NCBI GenBank assembly: GCA_963457665.1
Contig: OY735207.1
Span: forward strand, 37,543,316 to 37,607,315
Length of the DNA: 64,000 nt
DNA from: Thysanoteuthis rhombus
Lineage: Eukaryota; Mollusca; Cephalopoda; Oegopsida; Thysanoteuthidae
Reading direction: 5' to 3'
The notes beneath the pieces were generated by a model, which saw only the letters and a list, made by a program, of their open reading frames with translations, ran no database searches and was not told the origin of the DNA. A program made the translations under genes and the position numbers. Shown in pieces: positions 22,691 to 34,963 of the stretch. Position 1 is the first letter of the stretch. Every line of letters begins with the position of its first letter.

Positions 22691-22999
22691 TAATACATAT
22701 GACACTAAAGACATTACTGTTACAAAACAAAGTAGAATAGGAAGTGACCATAGAATGGTAGCATGAAGAACTAAATTCAACTTTGAAACTGAAAATGATT
22801 CTCAAGAAGAAAAAAATGCCCAAATAAGATAGAGATAGAGAACATTACCGATTTTCAAGTAGTGATAGAGAACAGATTTCAGGCCTTGTGGAATAACGAT
22901 AGTAACAGAGTAAAAGAGCAATAGCCTAAACAAATATAATTAAGGAAGCAGCTGCGATAGTAGGCTATGTGAACATAAACAATAACATGGGAAAATACT

Positions 23000-24215
23000 C
23001 TTAAGTAACAGTGAAACTTACCAAAAAGAAGAGAAAGATGGGGATGAAAGATAAAGAGGATAAAACCAGAAGAGCGGAACTAATAAATAAAAGAACAAGA
23101 GACAAGAAAAAAAGGAAGAAAAACATGAAAAGGGTAGCAGGGGCTATCAGAAAGGGAAGAGGTCAAAACATGCCCAAACTGCAGATCACAAGGCAAAAAA
23201 AAACAGATTCTTGCGGTAAAGCACAGATATGGCAAAATTATCAAATTTTAGGGACAAGCTATCAAGAATACAACAGTACAGAATTTGTACTCTTCAAGAG
23301 TAGAAGTACCACAAACTGATCAGCGATTAGATATTAGTGATACCCAGACATTACTGAAGACAAAGTAGCATTGGCAATAAAGATTCTGAGAGGCAAGAAT
23401 GGCATAACAAGAAATTTTCTAGAAGATGGAATGGAGATCTTTCACAAAGGACTAGCACAGCTATTCACTCAGTGCATGCAAGAAAGAAAGGTATCTCAAG
23501 ACTTCTGTTTAGGAATAGTGATCTTACCCCAAAAGAGAGGAGATAAATGCAACCTCAGCAACTAGCTCTATCACCCTTATCTACCATATTTAAACTATTC
23601 CTAGAAATACTCAAAGACTAACAGGCACTCAGGATGAAAATCAACCACACAAACAGGCAAGTTTCACAAGTGGTCACTCAACACCAGACCGCCTACGTAC
23701 AATAAATCAACTAATTCAAACGTCAATAAAATATTTAAACCATTTGACATTTCAATGACATCAGAAGCATTGGAAAAATTACGAAAAATGTTGACTGACA
23801 TAAATGGGGAAAGCAAAAAAGTAGGGTGAATAGAACAAAATAATGCTCAACAATAAAGTCCCCCAAAAGACCATAAGAATAGAGGGTGAGGCTCTAAGAT
23901 AGATTAATTAATTTCCCTAGGCCAGGTGATAAAGTTAGAGAAAAACCATGAAAGCGAAACTAAAATGACACATAACAATCAGCTGGGAATCATTTGGTGT
24001 GAATAGAATCATATTGGAGAACACTTTGCCAATGTGCTTGAAGCATAAAACGTATGATGAATGTATAGTACCAGCTATGACTTACAGGTGCGAAACATGG
24101 AAATTAACACAATGATCTGAGAATCAACTTAAAACCACAGAGAGCCACAGGAAGAACAACACTAAGGATAATGTGAATGGCCTGAAGGTCTCTGCAATGG
24201 AGTTTCAAAGTGAAG
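23000..24215 (+). mobile_element. RTE LINE pseudogene: linker, reverse transcriptase and C-terminal region
   Basis: The plus-strand translation shows the linker after the endonuclease (RTRDKKKRKKNMKRVAGAI..GRGQNM, ~23080-23180), then the start of the reverse transcriptase domain: 'ALAIKILRGKNGITRNFLED', 'QERKVSQDFCLGIVILPQKR' and 'GDKCNLSN' (23371-23565). Next come 'ENQPHKQASFTSGHSTPDRL' (~23630-23700) and, after a gap that removes the catalytic YADD block, 'ECIVPAMTYRCETWKLTQ' (~24058-24115), the RTE C-terminal signature. Stops and frameshifts are frequent. It is unlike the other copies in orientation and in being internal. Confidence 0.7.
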
Positions 24216-24640
24216 CATAGTGTGCACACTACCGACCACAACCTTTAAACCAAATTATATGGAAACTATTAGCTAATTAATTAATGAGTAATGCATATTT
24301 TGAGAAGAGTTCCCATCCTCAGCAGAGTGAATGTACTTTTTAATGGTTAAAAGGTTTGGTTTCTGCAGAAAGTAAAAGTCCGTAGGAAGCCATCATTGAG
24401 TGTCCGGCTTATTCTATGTGTGGGAGGAATCACGGTGGACCTGATGGTGAAGGTAATGGCAGCAGTTGTTGGTAGTTTCAGCAGTGAAAAAATATTTTGG
24501 TCAAAGGGATGGGTAGCATAAAAACATGATAGCAATAGTGACTGGGAATCAATCTAGGTCACTGTCCAGTAAAATGCAAGTAAGATACTAGCTGGTGAAA
24601 TTCCATACACACGGTGTCAGTATATGTTTTATAGTTTATC
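24216..24640. other. Non-coding DNA
   Basis: No feature recognised between the LINE remnant and the (TA)n tract. Confidence 0.4.
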
Positions 24641-24642
24641 TC

Positions 24643-24645
<3 letters not shown>

Positions 24646-24691
<46 letters not shown>

Positions 24692-24692
24692 G
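24646..24692. repeat. (TA)n microsatellite
   Basis: TA dinucleotide run with one CA interruption. Confidence 0.95.
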
Positions 24693-25156
24693 TATTATTA
24701 AACAACTGTAGTCATCATAGATGGTAAAGTGTTCAATCTTTTTTTATATTTGCAGTTGTTTGTTTATGTGTTCCAGCATTCCTGACCATACTGTTTTGTC
24801 TACAGACTTGATAATTGGCATCAGTACACCACTAGACCCTTCTAAGAGTAATTTCTTTGATTCTTGAAAAAAAAAGCCCTTTTTTATATTTTTAAGGACT
24901 TATTTTGATGGTTTATCAAAGATATCTAGATTCCTCAGGATCTGGATGTTTTGAGATGCTTTTTTTTTAACCCTGTTTTAGATGTTTTCTCATGGAGAAC
25001 GTCAGTGATGTCAAAAAAATAATTTATTCAGACCATATTCATTTTTTGGTAGAGTTTTTTATATGACTTCAAATTTTTTATATGACTTCAAATTTTGACA
25101 CTATGGTTGCTCAAATATTGACTGTGAGGGAAAGTCTTTATTACCTTTATCCCAAG

Positions 25157-25159
<3 letters not shown>

Positions 25160-25209
<50 letters not shown>
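25160..25209. repeat. (TA)n(CA)n compound microsatellite
   Basis: About 15 TA units pass directly into about 9 CA units, and the tract abuts repeat B copy 2. Confidence 0.95.
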
Positions 25210-25365
25210 TACGACTGTGGATCAATAAGTCTATAGCTTGACATCTGAAATTCTAACCATATAATGTCTGATCTATATGAATAATATTCATCACTGAATT
25301 AAGCCCATTGATAAGGAAGGAGATAATGTTAAAAAATGAATATCATTTATTTTAAATAAATGAAT
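25205..25365 (+). repeat. Dispersed repeat B, copy 2
   Basis: Begins 'aataagtctatagcttgaca', continues 'atgaataatattcatcactg', 'cattgataaggaaggagata' and 'aaaaatgaatatcatttatt'. It is the fullest copy, together with 36662-36850. Confidence 0.65.
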
Positions 25366-26639
25366 GATTTTTTTTTATCATTATCATACTAATTGATTTA
25401 CAAATGTATATGGCTGCAATGAAATAACCAACATTAATGGAAATTAATAATGCATTTATCCAACTAAACTGATGATAAAAACTGTTTAGTCTGTATTCAA
25501 CTTGTGAGTTGAACAATCCCTACACACTGAAAAGGGATTTGTAAGAGTTTATATATATTTTCAATAATTCCAACTGCCAGCAGAGGAAGTTGAGATGTGA
25601 TTCTCAACAGTGGAATTCAAACATACACAAACATTGTTAGATATTCAGGCTTGTCATCTGTCATACAAATCAGATGTAACAAAGCAACACTAATTAACCA
25701 GTAGAGACTGAAGTTTTTCAAAAACTTTTTTTGCCTTCTGGTGGAATTTTCATTTAGAGTTATTTTTTGTGGAAAATGTGACTTATTCTCCTGAGATATC
25801 TGCATACTATCAATATCAATGGGCAAATGCATATCGGTGAAATATCTCATCAACAACTCCAGGACAATGATTGCTTTCAGTGCCTTCATTATCATCGATT
25901 AAGATGTCTTAAATTGCTAATTCACTGCTACAATAAAAAGACATACAATAAAAAGACTTCATTAATATTTGACTAGTTTTTCTTTCATCTTTTTTACTTT
26001 GCTTTTTATCGCAATGCAAAGGTCATTTTTATAATTTTGAATTGCATCTCATATGTTTGAGAGCCTCTCTGACATGGGCGGGACCTTACTAAATAGACTA
26101 CAATGGGCAGTCAGATGTTATTCAAATTTAGTCATAAAACTGTTCAAATTTCTTGAATCATATTCTATTGAATGTTTTAATTTTCCTATTGTTTCATAAC
26201 ATATGTTGTAAAATAGTGCCAAGTAACTGTATTTTGCAGCATGAAATGTCAGAAAAATAGAATTATGGAAAATTTTATTGAGCCTGATGAATAAACCACT
26301 GGAAGAGATTCGTTGACGTTGATCTCAAGCTTGTCAAAAAAGAGGAGAAAAAAAGTTTTAGACTTTTTTTTGCCTTTTTAAATAAATCCATATAAGCTTT
26401 TTTTCATCTGGTACTCATCAGAGAATGACTTATCAGAAAAAGCGTTTAGATATAATGTGTGGAAACCATTCGAATAAATTTGAAAAATGCCATTTAAAAT
26501 GGTGAACAAACATGTTTAATTCATGTTGTATTATTGAACATGTTGAAGTTATATGAAAACAATTACAGATGCAATGATCAAAAAACATAATGTGCTTTAA
26601 CTACTGTCAAATTTTGAACTGAGGGGTGTATCACGCATT
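25366..26639. other. Non-coding DNA with a weak repeat match
   Basis: ~25780-25920 shares blocks with ~13085-13205, suggesting an old shared element. The 92-codon minus frame at 25617-25895 covers it but shows no known domain. Confidence 0.4.
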
Positions 26640-27670
26640 TCAGTTGTTAAATACTCACAGCTATGTCTTTCAAAATTAAGATATTAATTAAACACAGCCA
26701 TGTTTGTCAGATTTAAAGTAATAATTAAACACAGTTATGTTTGTTAGAATTCAGGTGATAATTACCCACAGCTATGTTTTTCAAGATTAAGGTGTTAATT
26801 AAACAGAGACATGTTTTTCAAAATTTAAGTATTAATTAAACACAGCTATCTTTGTTAAAATTAAGGCGTTAATTACCCAAGGGTATGTTTGTCAAAATTA
26901 AGTTGTTAATTACAAATAGGTGTGTTTTTTCAAAATCAAGGTGTTAATCAAACAAAGTCATGATTGTTAAAATTAAGGTGTTAATTATCTATAGGTGTAT
27001 ATTCTAAAATCAGGCTGTCAATTTGTTTGTTGTTGGACATAGACTTTCCCCAAGATTTGTCACATCTTTCTATTGTGGGTGTTGCAGTGCCAATATTTTC
27101 TGACCCAGTCCAGTTCATCACACCATTTCATATTCTGCCGGCCATGGTCCCGCATTTGATCTCTGGAGATCCATGTTATGATGATGTCCATCAGTTGTCA
27201 ATCATTCTTGCAACATGGCCATCCTTTGTTATTTGAGTTTCCAAATGGTTTCTATGATCTATCGGACACCTGCCATTTTCCTAATATATTGTGCTGTCTT
27301 GCGGTCTCTCCATGTGATGTTGAGCACGATCCTCTCATGTGCACATTACATAGATCTCAGTTTGCAGCTTAGTCTTTTGGTTAGTTTCCATGTTCCAGCT
27401 CCATAAGTAACTATCGGGAGGATGCATTGGTTTTATACTCTTTTTTTCTGGACCAATGGGATTTTCCTCTTCTTTCACAGCTATGCTTTTCAAAATTGAA
27501 ATTTTAATAACCCACGAATACTGCGAAAGTTCTATGGTCTACAACGGATGCTAAAAGGCTGCTGTTGTGGCTGATGTTTTCAAAAATGTTGGTGTCAATT
27601 ACCTACAACTCTTTCTTTGAAAAATTAGGGTGCTATTTACCCACATGTATGTTTTTTGAAATTCGTTGTG
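26640..27670. repeat. Degenerate ~38-bp tandem array interrupted by an RTE insertion
   Basis: Units built on 'cagctatgtttgtcaaaatt' + 'aaggtgttaattaaaca' repeat about nine times from ~26650 to ~27015. The array stops at 'ggctgtcaatt', an RTE 3' end fills 27017-27478, and the array resumes in register with 'cacagctatgcttttcaaaa'. Two or three more units follow up to ~27670. Units differ by substitutions and small indels, so the array is old and predates the insertion. Confidence 0.8.
27017..27478 (-). mobile_element. RTE LINE 3' end inserted in a tandem array
   Basis: On the plus strand it opens 'gttgttggacatagactttc' and shares, in order, every block of the 63396-63900 copy up to 'ttttctggaccaatgggatt'. 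The (CAT)n tail is missing or reduced. Coding on the minus strand is broken. About 460 bases of the ORF2 end are present. Confidence 0.8.
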
Positions 27671-27735
27671 ATTGGTATAAAACTGTCAAATCAAAATAGC
27701 AAGAGGAAACACACACCATAGCATTTTACCATCTT

Positions 27736-27739
<4 letters not shown>

Positions 27740-27777
<38 letters not shown>
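27740..27777. repeat. (TA)n microsatellite
   Basis: Pure TA run of about 19 units. Confidence 0.95.
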
Positions 27778-27779
<2 letters not shown>

Positions 27780-27780
<1 letters not shown>

Positions 27781-28405
27781 CAGTTACTTTGAAACTTATT
27801 CCCTCAAAGCATATAAGTTTGTAAAGTAACAGGCTCAAAAAGAATCTAAAGTTAATTCTACTTTTGTTTAGTGGATAATATCAAATAAAGTACCTCTTGA
27901 ATATGAATGTAGATTACAATTTTAGATTTTAACTCCAAAAGATTTTTATATGATGTTTTATTCAAAACGGTATCTTAACTTTCCATTAATATTTGCTGAG
28001 GGTTTATGGTAGTTTTCTTGTTTCGGGATGGAAAACACAGACTATTTCTACAAATCTTATCATTGCTCCTGATTTGATCATGATTTATCTTAATAAAATA
28101 GTTAAGAAAATGGCCATTCTTCTTCTGTCGAAATTCTCCAAGTGAATTCGTTCCAGGTTTTTGCAAAATGTCTATCCAAATAATCAAACAACATCTGTTC
28201 AGATTACCAGCTGCAAAAAGTGATTTCCATCTTTCAAGCTTCCAAAGGAAACCCAAAGAAATTATGATGCCTTGATTGGTTGAAATGAAGTGATAAAGAG
28301 AAAAGAAATAGAAAAAAACACAGGCAGAGAAGAAAGAATCTGCTGAACAAATGTACAACGTAAATTTTAACACCTAGTCATATAACTCCACTTACAGTCT
28401 TGTAA

Positions 28406-28436
<31 letters not shown>

Positions 28437-29255
28437 CACACACAAGTATGAGTGCGCAGATATTATTTATATATATACTAGCTGGGATATCCAGCATTGC
28501 CTGCGGAAAAATGACTTTAAATTTCACAACACAGTGTAAAATGTTTTCTTCACTGTATTTCTTCTTACAAAACAACAAATTGAAAAGTGATTATTTACAT
28601 CAAGAGTTTATACTTCACTTCTAATCTGCACTGATCACTCACTGTTGTAGATTTATAGTCAGACTTGAGTTGTGAAGAAAAAGTGGTCAAAATTTGTTCT
28701 ACCAGTAAAAACCAAAAACTGACAAACCATAAAAAAATTAAAGATTAAGATGACAACTTTATTTTTAAAAAAAAGAAAAGATGACTTGATTTTTTAATCA
28801 GCCTGCTTGTTACAGCTGAAAATTGGAAAGGGAGAAGTGAAAGCCTTTTACAGTAAAACATAGATTATACTCTTACTATATAACCCTTTTCTTTTATTGA
28901 TGCTCAATTTTCATGAATGTATGACGAGAAACACACAAAAATTGATTTTGTTATAAGATATATTAGTGCCAATGATAAGAATAAAGGTTGAAGAAAATTC
29001 TGACCTAAAAATTGTTTGTTTTGAATGTTCAGGGCCTGGGAAAAATGGAGATCTCGAATGAACTCAGAGGTCAACATAACATAGCCTATTTCACAAGCTG
29101 ACCTCTTATGAATGTACACACCAAGTATTAGGTCAATCAGCCAAGTTGTTTGAGCATGAAAGAGGCATAGACAAACAAACAAAAAGTTCATATATTAGTA
29201 TAAATAGGAAATGAGAGGGAGAAAGAGGGTGGGTAGTTGGATAGAGTGGGTATAG
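27780..29255. other. Non-coding DNA with a (CA)n tract
   Basis: A (CA)n run lies at 28405-28444. At 28477-28520 'actagctgggatatccagca' followed by 'ttgcctgcgg' resembles a repeat end that recurs at 63316-63350 ('actagtaggggtatgcaaca', 'ttgctcggg'). The 132-codon minus frame at 27975-28373 shows no domain. Confidence 0.4.
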
Positions 29256-29264
29256 GGTTTCATC

Positions 29265-29345
29265 ATTATGGAGTTGTGGTTAGCAAATTAGTCTGACTGA
29301 CTATAACACTGGTAGTGAATTTGATCTTCATTAAGTGCTCACAGC
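29265..29345 (+). mobile_element. tRNA-like SINE fragment
   Basis: 'tatggagttgtggttagcaa' followed by 'agtgaatttgatcttcatta' has the A-box/B-box order. The second block recurs at 48785-48830 ('agtgaatttgatcttcacta'). Confidence 0.4.
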
Positions 29346-29349
29346 TTGT

Positions 29350-30137
29350 GAACTTATGTCAAATTAAAATTGTATTAGTAAATAAAAATATGTATATAAA
29401 CTGATATAATTTTTACATGAATATTTGCTCAATTTTCTCAGTGCACTTTCATATCTTTAGATGCACATGGAAGTAATGAGAATGGCTACACAGTATTTAA
29501 ATTGAATTAAAATAGTCACTGTTATTCTAGTGACACTGGGATCACAACTGAAAACAATTGAAGGAAAAAGACATCTCTTTCATTACCTAACTCTCTTTTT
29601 CTTTGAGTCTCTTGATATCAATTATGTTTGCAAGTTGAACAAAACTAATGCTGTCATTTTTGTCACACTCTGATCCAAGTAGGAGTTAACATTGTTTTTT
29701 CCTCACAAAATAACAAGAACAAATGTAAACATGCCAATCATTTTGTAGGTTTTTGATAATCTCGGAAACTTATTTCGAATAAGTGTATCAACAAGTCCAT
29801 AGCCTGATGATTGAAAAAGCATTTAATTTCACTTTCCTTGTCAATGCACTCAATTCAGTGGTGAATATTATTCAATTGAATTCACTGAAAATTTTCAATC
29901 AAAATTCAGCTGATGACTAAGTTAAAAATTATGGACATATTGATCCATTCTTATATGTTGATAAAGGATTTTCAAAAAGAGTTGTATAAGGTCAAAGTAA
30001 TAAAAGAAAGTATCTTTCCTTTTTAATGTTTCTGATGATTAGATGATGATATGAACAGGAATATAGCATTCACCCTTTCCAATTATTAAGTTGACAATAT
30101 CTTATTTAACATTTCATTATCATCAGCAATTTAGCTT
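29350..30137. other. Non-coding DNA with repeat B copy 3
   Basis: Minus-strand repeat B lies at ~29790-29905 ('aatattcaccactgaattga', 'gtgcattgacaaggaaagtg'). Nothing else is recognised. Confidence 0.5.
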
Positions 30138-30960
30138 CCATTGTTAGATATAGACCTTTCCCAAGATTCATCAGACCTTTTCAGCATGGGTGTTGCAGAA
30201 ACGATACTTCCTGACCTTGTCTAATTCATCACGCCATCTCATACTTTGCCAGCCGCAGATTTGCATATTATCTCCAAGGATCCATGTTGTGAGTCATGAT
30301 GTCCAGCGGTTGTCTGCCATTCTTGCAACGTGACCAGATGTAGTGGTCTACTCTCTTCAGCTCAGTATTTTCTAATCTGATCGTTGTATCTTTGTTCTCT
30401 ATTTGTTTGTTGCATATCTGTTTTACTGAAGTTCATGCGAAGAACAACTTTTTTGCTTTCTTCATTCAGTTTGTGTTGCATCATTGGAGATCATGAGGGT
30501 TTTTTTTAGCAAAAAGGACAATGTCATCAGCAAATCAGGTATTCATGGTCTATTCTGATTCCTTTATTTTCCCACCAGATTATGGTTTCGGAAGATCATC
30601 TCAGGACCGGCTGTGAAGAGTTGGGGTGAGCTGCTATTGCCTTGTCTTATCCTTTTTTTGAGCTGAAAGGGTTCCGAGTCTTTATGCGGCCTGATAAAAG
30701 AATTGCTGAATTGGTGGATATGTTGCAAGACTGACATATATGAGATCTACACCTTGTTGTGTGACAGCATCAATGACCTAAGGGATTTCTACTGAGCGGA
30801 AGACCTTCTTCAAGTCAACAAATGCTACTGTGAGTGGCATTTTATATTCTGCTGCTTTATCTTATAGTTGATTTATCGAATATGGTTTGCACGATCATGA
30901 ATATACCAGCTGTTCCTGCTGGGTCAGTGGTTCAAAAAAGCCCAGCCACATCACTTGCTT
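30138..30960 (-). mobile_element. RTE LINE pseudogene with reverse transcriptase catalytic box
   Basis: Read on the minus strand it holds, from ~30935 down: 'TVAFVDLKKVFRSVE' (~30835-30790, the RT motif that places the first catalytic aspartate), 'VIDAVTQQGVDLIYVSLATY', and FADDIVLFAKK (30534-30502), the Y/FADD motif with both aspartates at 30528-30523. It then runs to the RTE C-terminal blocks ('gcaagaatggcagacaaccg' and the rest), ending at 'ccattgttagatatagacct' near 30138. Several stops and frameshifts break it. It is the most complete RT remnant in the window, and it lacks the endonuclease. Confidence 0.8.
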
Positions 30961-30964
30961 TGTG

Positions 30965-32220
30965 TGGGGAAGATGTGCTTGAAGGGCGACGACACAAACA
31001 TATTTAGAATTCAAAAAGATTCAAAGAGGAATAAATTAGACTTCTATAATTTGAAAAAAAAAAATTTATTTGAATTGTTGAATTATTTCCTCGTATATTT
31101 TTATTGGTAGGGGTTTTAGCATTAAATATTAAAGTTAAATTTCCTTCGGAAAGGCAAAATGATATTCTTGAATATAATTAATAATATGAAATAAAAAAGA
31201 ATGTCAGAAATATTTCTAAAGAGAGAAGTTGCTGTGAAACAGTCATCAAGGTTATGTGATCAAATAATTATAGCACTTTTCTATTGATTGGATGTGGGCG
31301 GGTAATTAACATGATATTGCGATATTTATAGATTTTATACTTGCATTATAAATAAACTCAACCCAAACTAAAAAGCAGTCAGGGAGCACATAACTCTGTT
31401 GTCACTAAAAACTGAATGAAAATCAGTTCGTATATTGCTACAATGCAACGGAGGTCATTGTAAACGATACCTATATCCGCCCTCATATTCGATCAATACT
31501 TCTTTAGTCCATGGCCTACCCTTCAACCAAATGTCATTAAATTCATTGAGAACTTCCACACATAATGTGTGGACAACTGTGCATGGATGAATAAAAGTAT
31601 GAAAATAAAATGAAACAAAAAAAATTAACCAATTCTCTCATATATATTTATAAGTATATATATTGAAGAGAAATTCATTTCCACAGATTTTCTATGTGGA
31701 GCAGAAAATAAGACTTCCCCCTAATAGTTACATTGTAAATTAAACCCCTGCCACAGCAGACAAACTTTTGGAAGGTTTGAGGGTCTAATAGTTGAGAGCA
31801 TATAAAATTAAAATAAAAAGTTTTTAATTTCCTCTGATTTCAGTTTCTGTAACTAACTACTGTACCAAAATTGCTATCAATGGTTTTTCTTCCATAGAAG
31901 TATAGAATTTTTAAATAAAAACTTACAAATTAGGGTGGTAAAAGTAGTTTTGACCCTACATTGACCTGTAGGGACCTCAGAGGTCAGTCTCAATGATCCC
32001 TAATCCCTATGTTAATCCTGGGGCCAAGTTACCCTTGTACACAAATTTGTAGCCTGAGATTTGAAAATGTCAAAATTGATTAGACCTTCAATTGACCTTT
32101 AAGGGTCACTATAGGTCAGCACTACATATCCTTTACATTCCTGGGTCAAGTTACTCTTGCACAAAGATATTCAGTCTGTAGGCTGCAACCATTTAGGAGT
32201 CTATAAAAAGTAAAGTTCTA
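30965..32220. other. Non-coding DNA
   Basis: No gene recognised. Poly-A-rich stretches occur at ~31056 and ~31618. Two similar ~130-base passages at ~31960-32060 and ~32085-32180 ('ttgacctgtagggacctcag' against 'ttgacctttaagggtcacta', each followed by 'aagttacccttg' or 'aagttactcttg') look like a diverged tandem duplication. Confidence 0.45.
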
Positions 32221-32222
32221 TG

Positions 32223-32312
32223 ATTGGGGGATGTGGCGGATCCTGGGGAAGGTGTACGTCAAACGATGGATGATTAAAGACTGCTGATGACGATAATGAT
32301 GAAAATGTTAGA
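32223..32312 (+). mobile_element. RTE LINE 3' tip, ~90 bp
   Basis: 'gggatgtggcggatcctggg', 'gaaggtgtacgtcaaacgat' and 'taaagactgctgatgacgat' encode WRILGKVYVKRWMIKDC, the last residues of the RTE ORF2 seen elsewhere here. A degenerate (GAT)n tail follows. It is severely 5'-truncated. Confidence 0.75.
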
Positions 32313-32319
32313 TTAGTAA

Positions 32320-33210
32320 GAGAGAAAGATACAAACTTACCAAGTTATAAACATTCATCATCTATATAGTATTAGATACTCACACAGACATATACACACA
32401 CAGACTATATTTTCTGGCATATAAAAGGTACATTTAAATAAAGGGAAAACTATGCAAGTATCAAACTATACACAATGCATTTATATTGACTAGATAGCCA
32501 TCTATCAAAGCTCAAAATTGACAGCTATCGAGCTTGGATGAGGTATAGTGAGTGCTAGTCTTACAAATACTCTTTTAAATCATGTATCACATAGGCCAGC
32601 AACTGCAATATGATATTGTACCACTCGTGTGACATCTTCGTGATTTGAAGTACAGTATTTAAAAAAAAAAAATCAATCCAGTACTCTTGTAATCTTATCA
32701 TATGATGCAAATGTAAACCAATACCATTAGATACCAAAGCAAAGATCAAAAAATTCGTACAAGAATAGAAAAGTGTTGCAGCAGAATCATGTGGAATTCA
32801 AGTGAGCGTAACACTTCTGAATTAACATGCCAACACTTCAAAATCATGGAAAATAGGGAGAAAATGTTTAGTGTTTGGGCAGATGATACATCACAGCATC
32901 ACTCACCTCACCATTCTCTTCAGCCATTATCTGACAAAAGCCATTGAATTCATCTAATCAATTGGAACAAGAAGCTGATGAAGTCATATTCAATTTTGCA
33001 ATTGTATATTACCTTTAATAATCAAAAGTACTTATCTACATGAAAAAAACAAAATGTTTTACCTTCCTCTCATAACTAAGTTTCTGATAGCATAAAAGAA
33101 ATAAAGGGAATATAGCAATTTTATTGGTGAACAAGAAGTTGCTCAAAGATCAGAAAATTTGAACATGCTTGAACTAACTATAGTACAGACTTTTTTGAGC
33201 ACCGTTTGCG
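32320..33210. other. Non-coding DNA
   Basis: No gene, RNA or repeat recognised. Confidence 0.4.
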
Positions 33211-33215
33211 GACCA

Positions 33216-33752
33216 GTATATATATATATATATATATTAATATATATATATATATATATACTACACGCATGTGTAAACATATATATACATGAATACTACA
33301 CATATGTATAACACATATATAAATATATATATATAAAGCACACAAACATATATATCTACCACATATATAAACATATATATATATATATATATATATAAAA
33401 CACATGTAAGCATATATATGCACAACACACATAAGCAAACACGCACATATATAAACATATATATGTATACTATACACTCATATATAAACATATATATATA
33501 TACATATTACACACAGACATATGTATAAGTACTGCACAAACACACATATATGTATATACACTATGCACGCACATCTATATAAACATATATATATATATAT
33601 ATGTATAGTACACACACACACACACATATATATACATATATATATATACACTACACACACATATATTTATAAACATATATACAATATTCATGGTCAACAT
33701 CTGCACTATTTGTTTTTTTCAATGAGTCTTTGCAGCATATGTGTGTGTATTG

Positions 33753-33783
<31 letters not shown>

Positions 33784-33890
33784 ATGTTTGTGCATGTAGA
33801 GTGAATATATGTGTGTGTTGTATATATATATGTATATTTACATACGTACACTTCACACACACACACACACATACATATGTATATATAAGC
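33216..33890. repeat. TA/CA-rich variable tandem repeat cluster
   Basis: About 670 bases of interleaved (TA)n, (CA)n and (GT)n with imperfect ~30-base units such as 'cacatatataaacatatata'. Roughly half-way (near 33770) the CA strand switches to GT, so the two halves are partly inverted. The overlapping Y/I/C-rich frames on both strands are artefacts. Confidence 0.9.
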
Positions 33891-33894
33891 ATTT

Positions 33895-34350
33895 ATTATA
33901 AATAAAACTTGTTAATATACATCTTCTTATACAACACAACCATGTTGTTTTGGAGTGTGCCAAAAAATGGATTGAGTATTTTGAGTATATTAATTGGCAG
34001 GTTGTGTGATTGAATCTGACCAGGATTGCGCAGATCAGTGTAGGTCCCCACATACCCTCAAGACAGTCCGCACGCTTTTCTTGTGATTGTTATTAGAAAT
34101 GTTTAAAGTGAAAGTTTAGCTTTAAGATTCTGATATTAAATTCATAAAAATGTTTTTTAGTCGAAAATGCTGTTTGGCAATTCTCTGTTTTGTGAAGGCC
34201 AAAATTTCAACTACTGTCAAAATTGACTACACATACAGAAAAAGGCAAGAATGAAATTATACAAATGACTAATTGTACTAAAAAAATGATTATAAACTGG
34301 GCACTCACTCAATCTTAAAAACAGTGCACAATTTCTGACTAGAAACCTGA
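33895..34350. other. Non-coding DNA
   Basis: No gene recognised. A weak B-box-like 'gtgtgattgaatctgacc' near 34003 has no partner A-box at the right distance. Confidence 0.35.
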
Positions 34351-34367
34351 TTGCGCTAATCTAGAAT

Positions 34368-34440
34368 GTCTCCATGGGTCAGTCGGTAGAGAATTTAATG
34401 CAGGTTGCACGTTCAAGACCCAAATATGGTCTCAAAAACA
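34368..34440 (+). mobile_element. tRNA-like SINE head
   Basis: 'tctccatgggtcagtcggta' + 'gagaa' (A box) is followed ~35 bases later by 'ttgcacgttcaagacccaa' (B box). The acceptor stem does not close, so a SINE is preferred over a tRNA gene. Confidence 0.5.
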
Positions 34441-34534
34441 TCCCTTTGCTTATACTTCGATCATGTTTGCATACAAACATACTAACAGACAACTGAATTT
34501 ATATACAGAAGGATATGTAGTAAATAGCTGAATT

Positions 34535-34680
34535 TTTATTTGAAATTTTCACTGCATGATCAATGTGATCGATATTCACCACTGAATTAAAAGTATCCGC
34601 AAGGAAGGAGAATATGTCGAAAATGAATACTTTTTTTTCATCATTAGGCCAGAGACTAATTGAGATTATATATATAAATC
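34535..34680 (+). repeat. Dispersed repeat B, copy 4
   Basis: Blocks 'tgaaattttcactgcatgat', 'atattcaccactgaattaaa', 'caaggaaggagaatatgt' and 'tttttcatcattaggccaga' match copies 2 and 5. A short TA run follows at 34666. Confidence 0.65.
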
Positions 34681-34960
34681 ATGTTCTGTGGTTCAACTAC
34701 CCACGTGAGATATACTGTCGAAATGCCCGGACAAATAGCTGGGGAATCTGTCAGGAGAAGTGAAGTCCTGCCAAACTCATGACCATAGAGCCTTGCTCCT
34801 ATCCATACCACGAAGTGGACCAAAAGATACAAACCCTGTGCACATCACACTTGACCTTAAAACTCCATAGCGCAGGCTGGATGCATGCAAGCCCCGTTGT
34901 GTAAGGTCTAGCTTCCATGGAAAACCCTCAAAAAATCTTTATTTGCAAAGCTAAGTCATT
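34681..34960. other. Unassigned mixed-composition segment
   Basis: This ~250-base stretch is less AT-rich than its surroundings ('cacgtgagatatactgtcga', 'gatgcatgcaagccccgttg'). It lies between repeat B and a SINE tail. It may be another SINE body, but I found no second copy in the window. Confidence 0.35.
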
Positions 34961-34963
34961 CAT

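Noticed and set aside
27975..28373. 132-codon minus-strand gene
   Set aside because: AT-rich random-looking translation, no domain, no splice signals consistent with an exon.
33178..33872. Y/I/C-rich small proteins
   Set aside because: Translations of TA/CA microsatellite on both strands.
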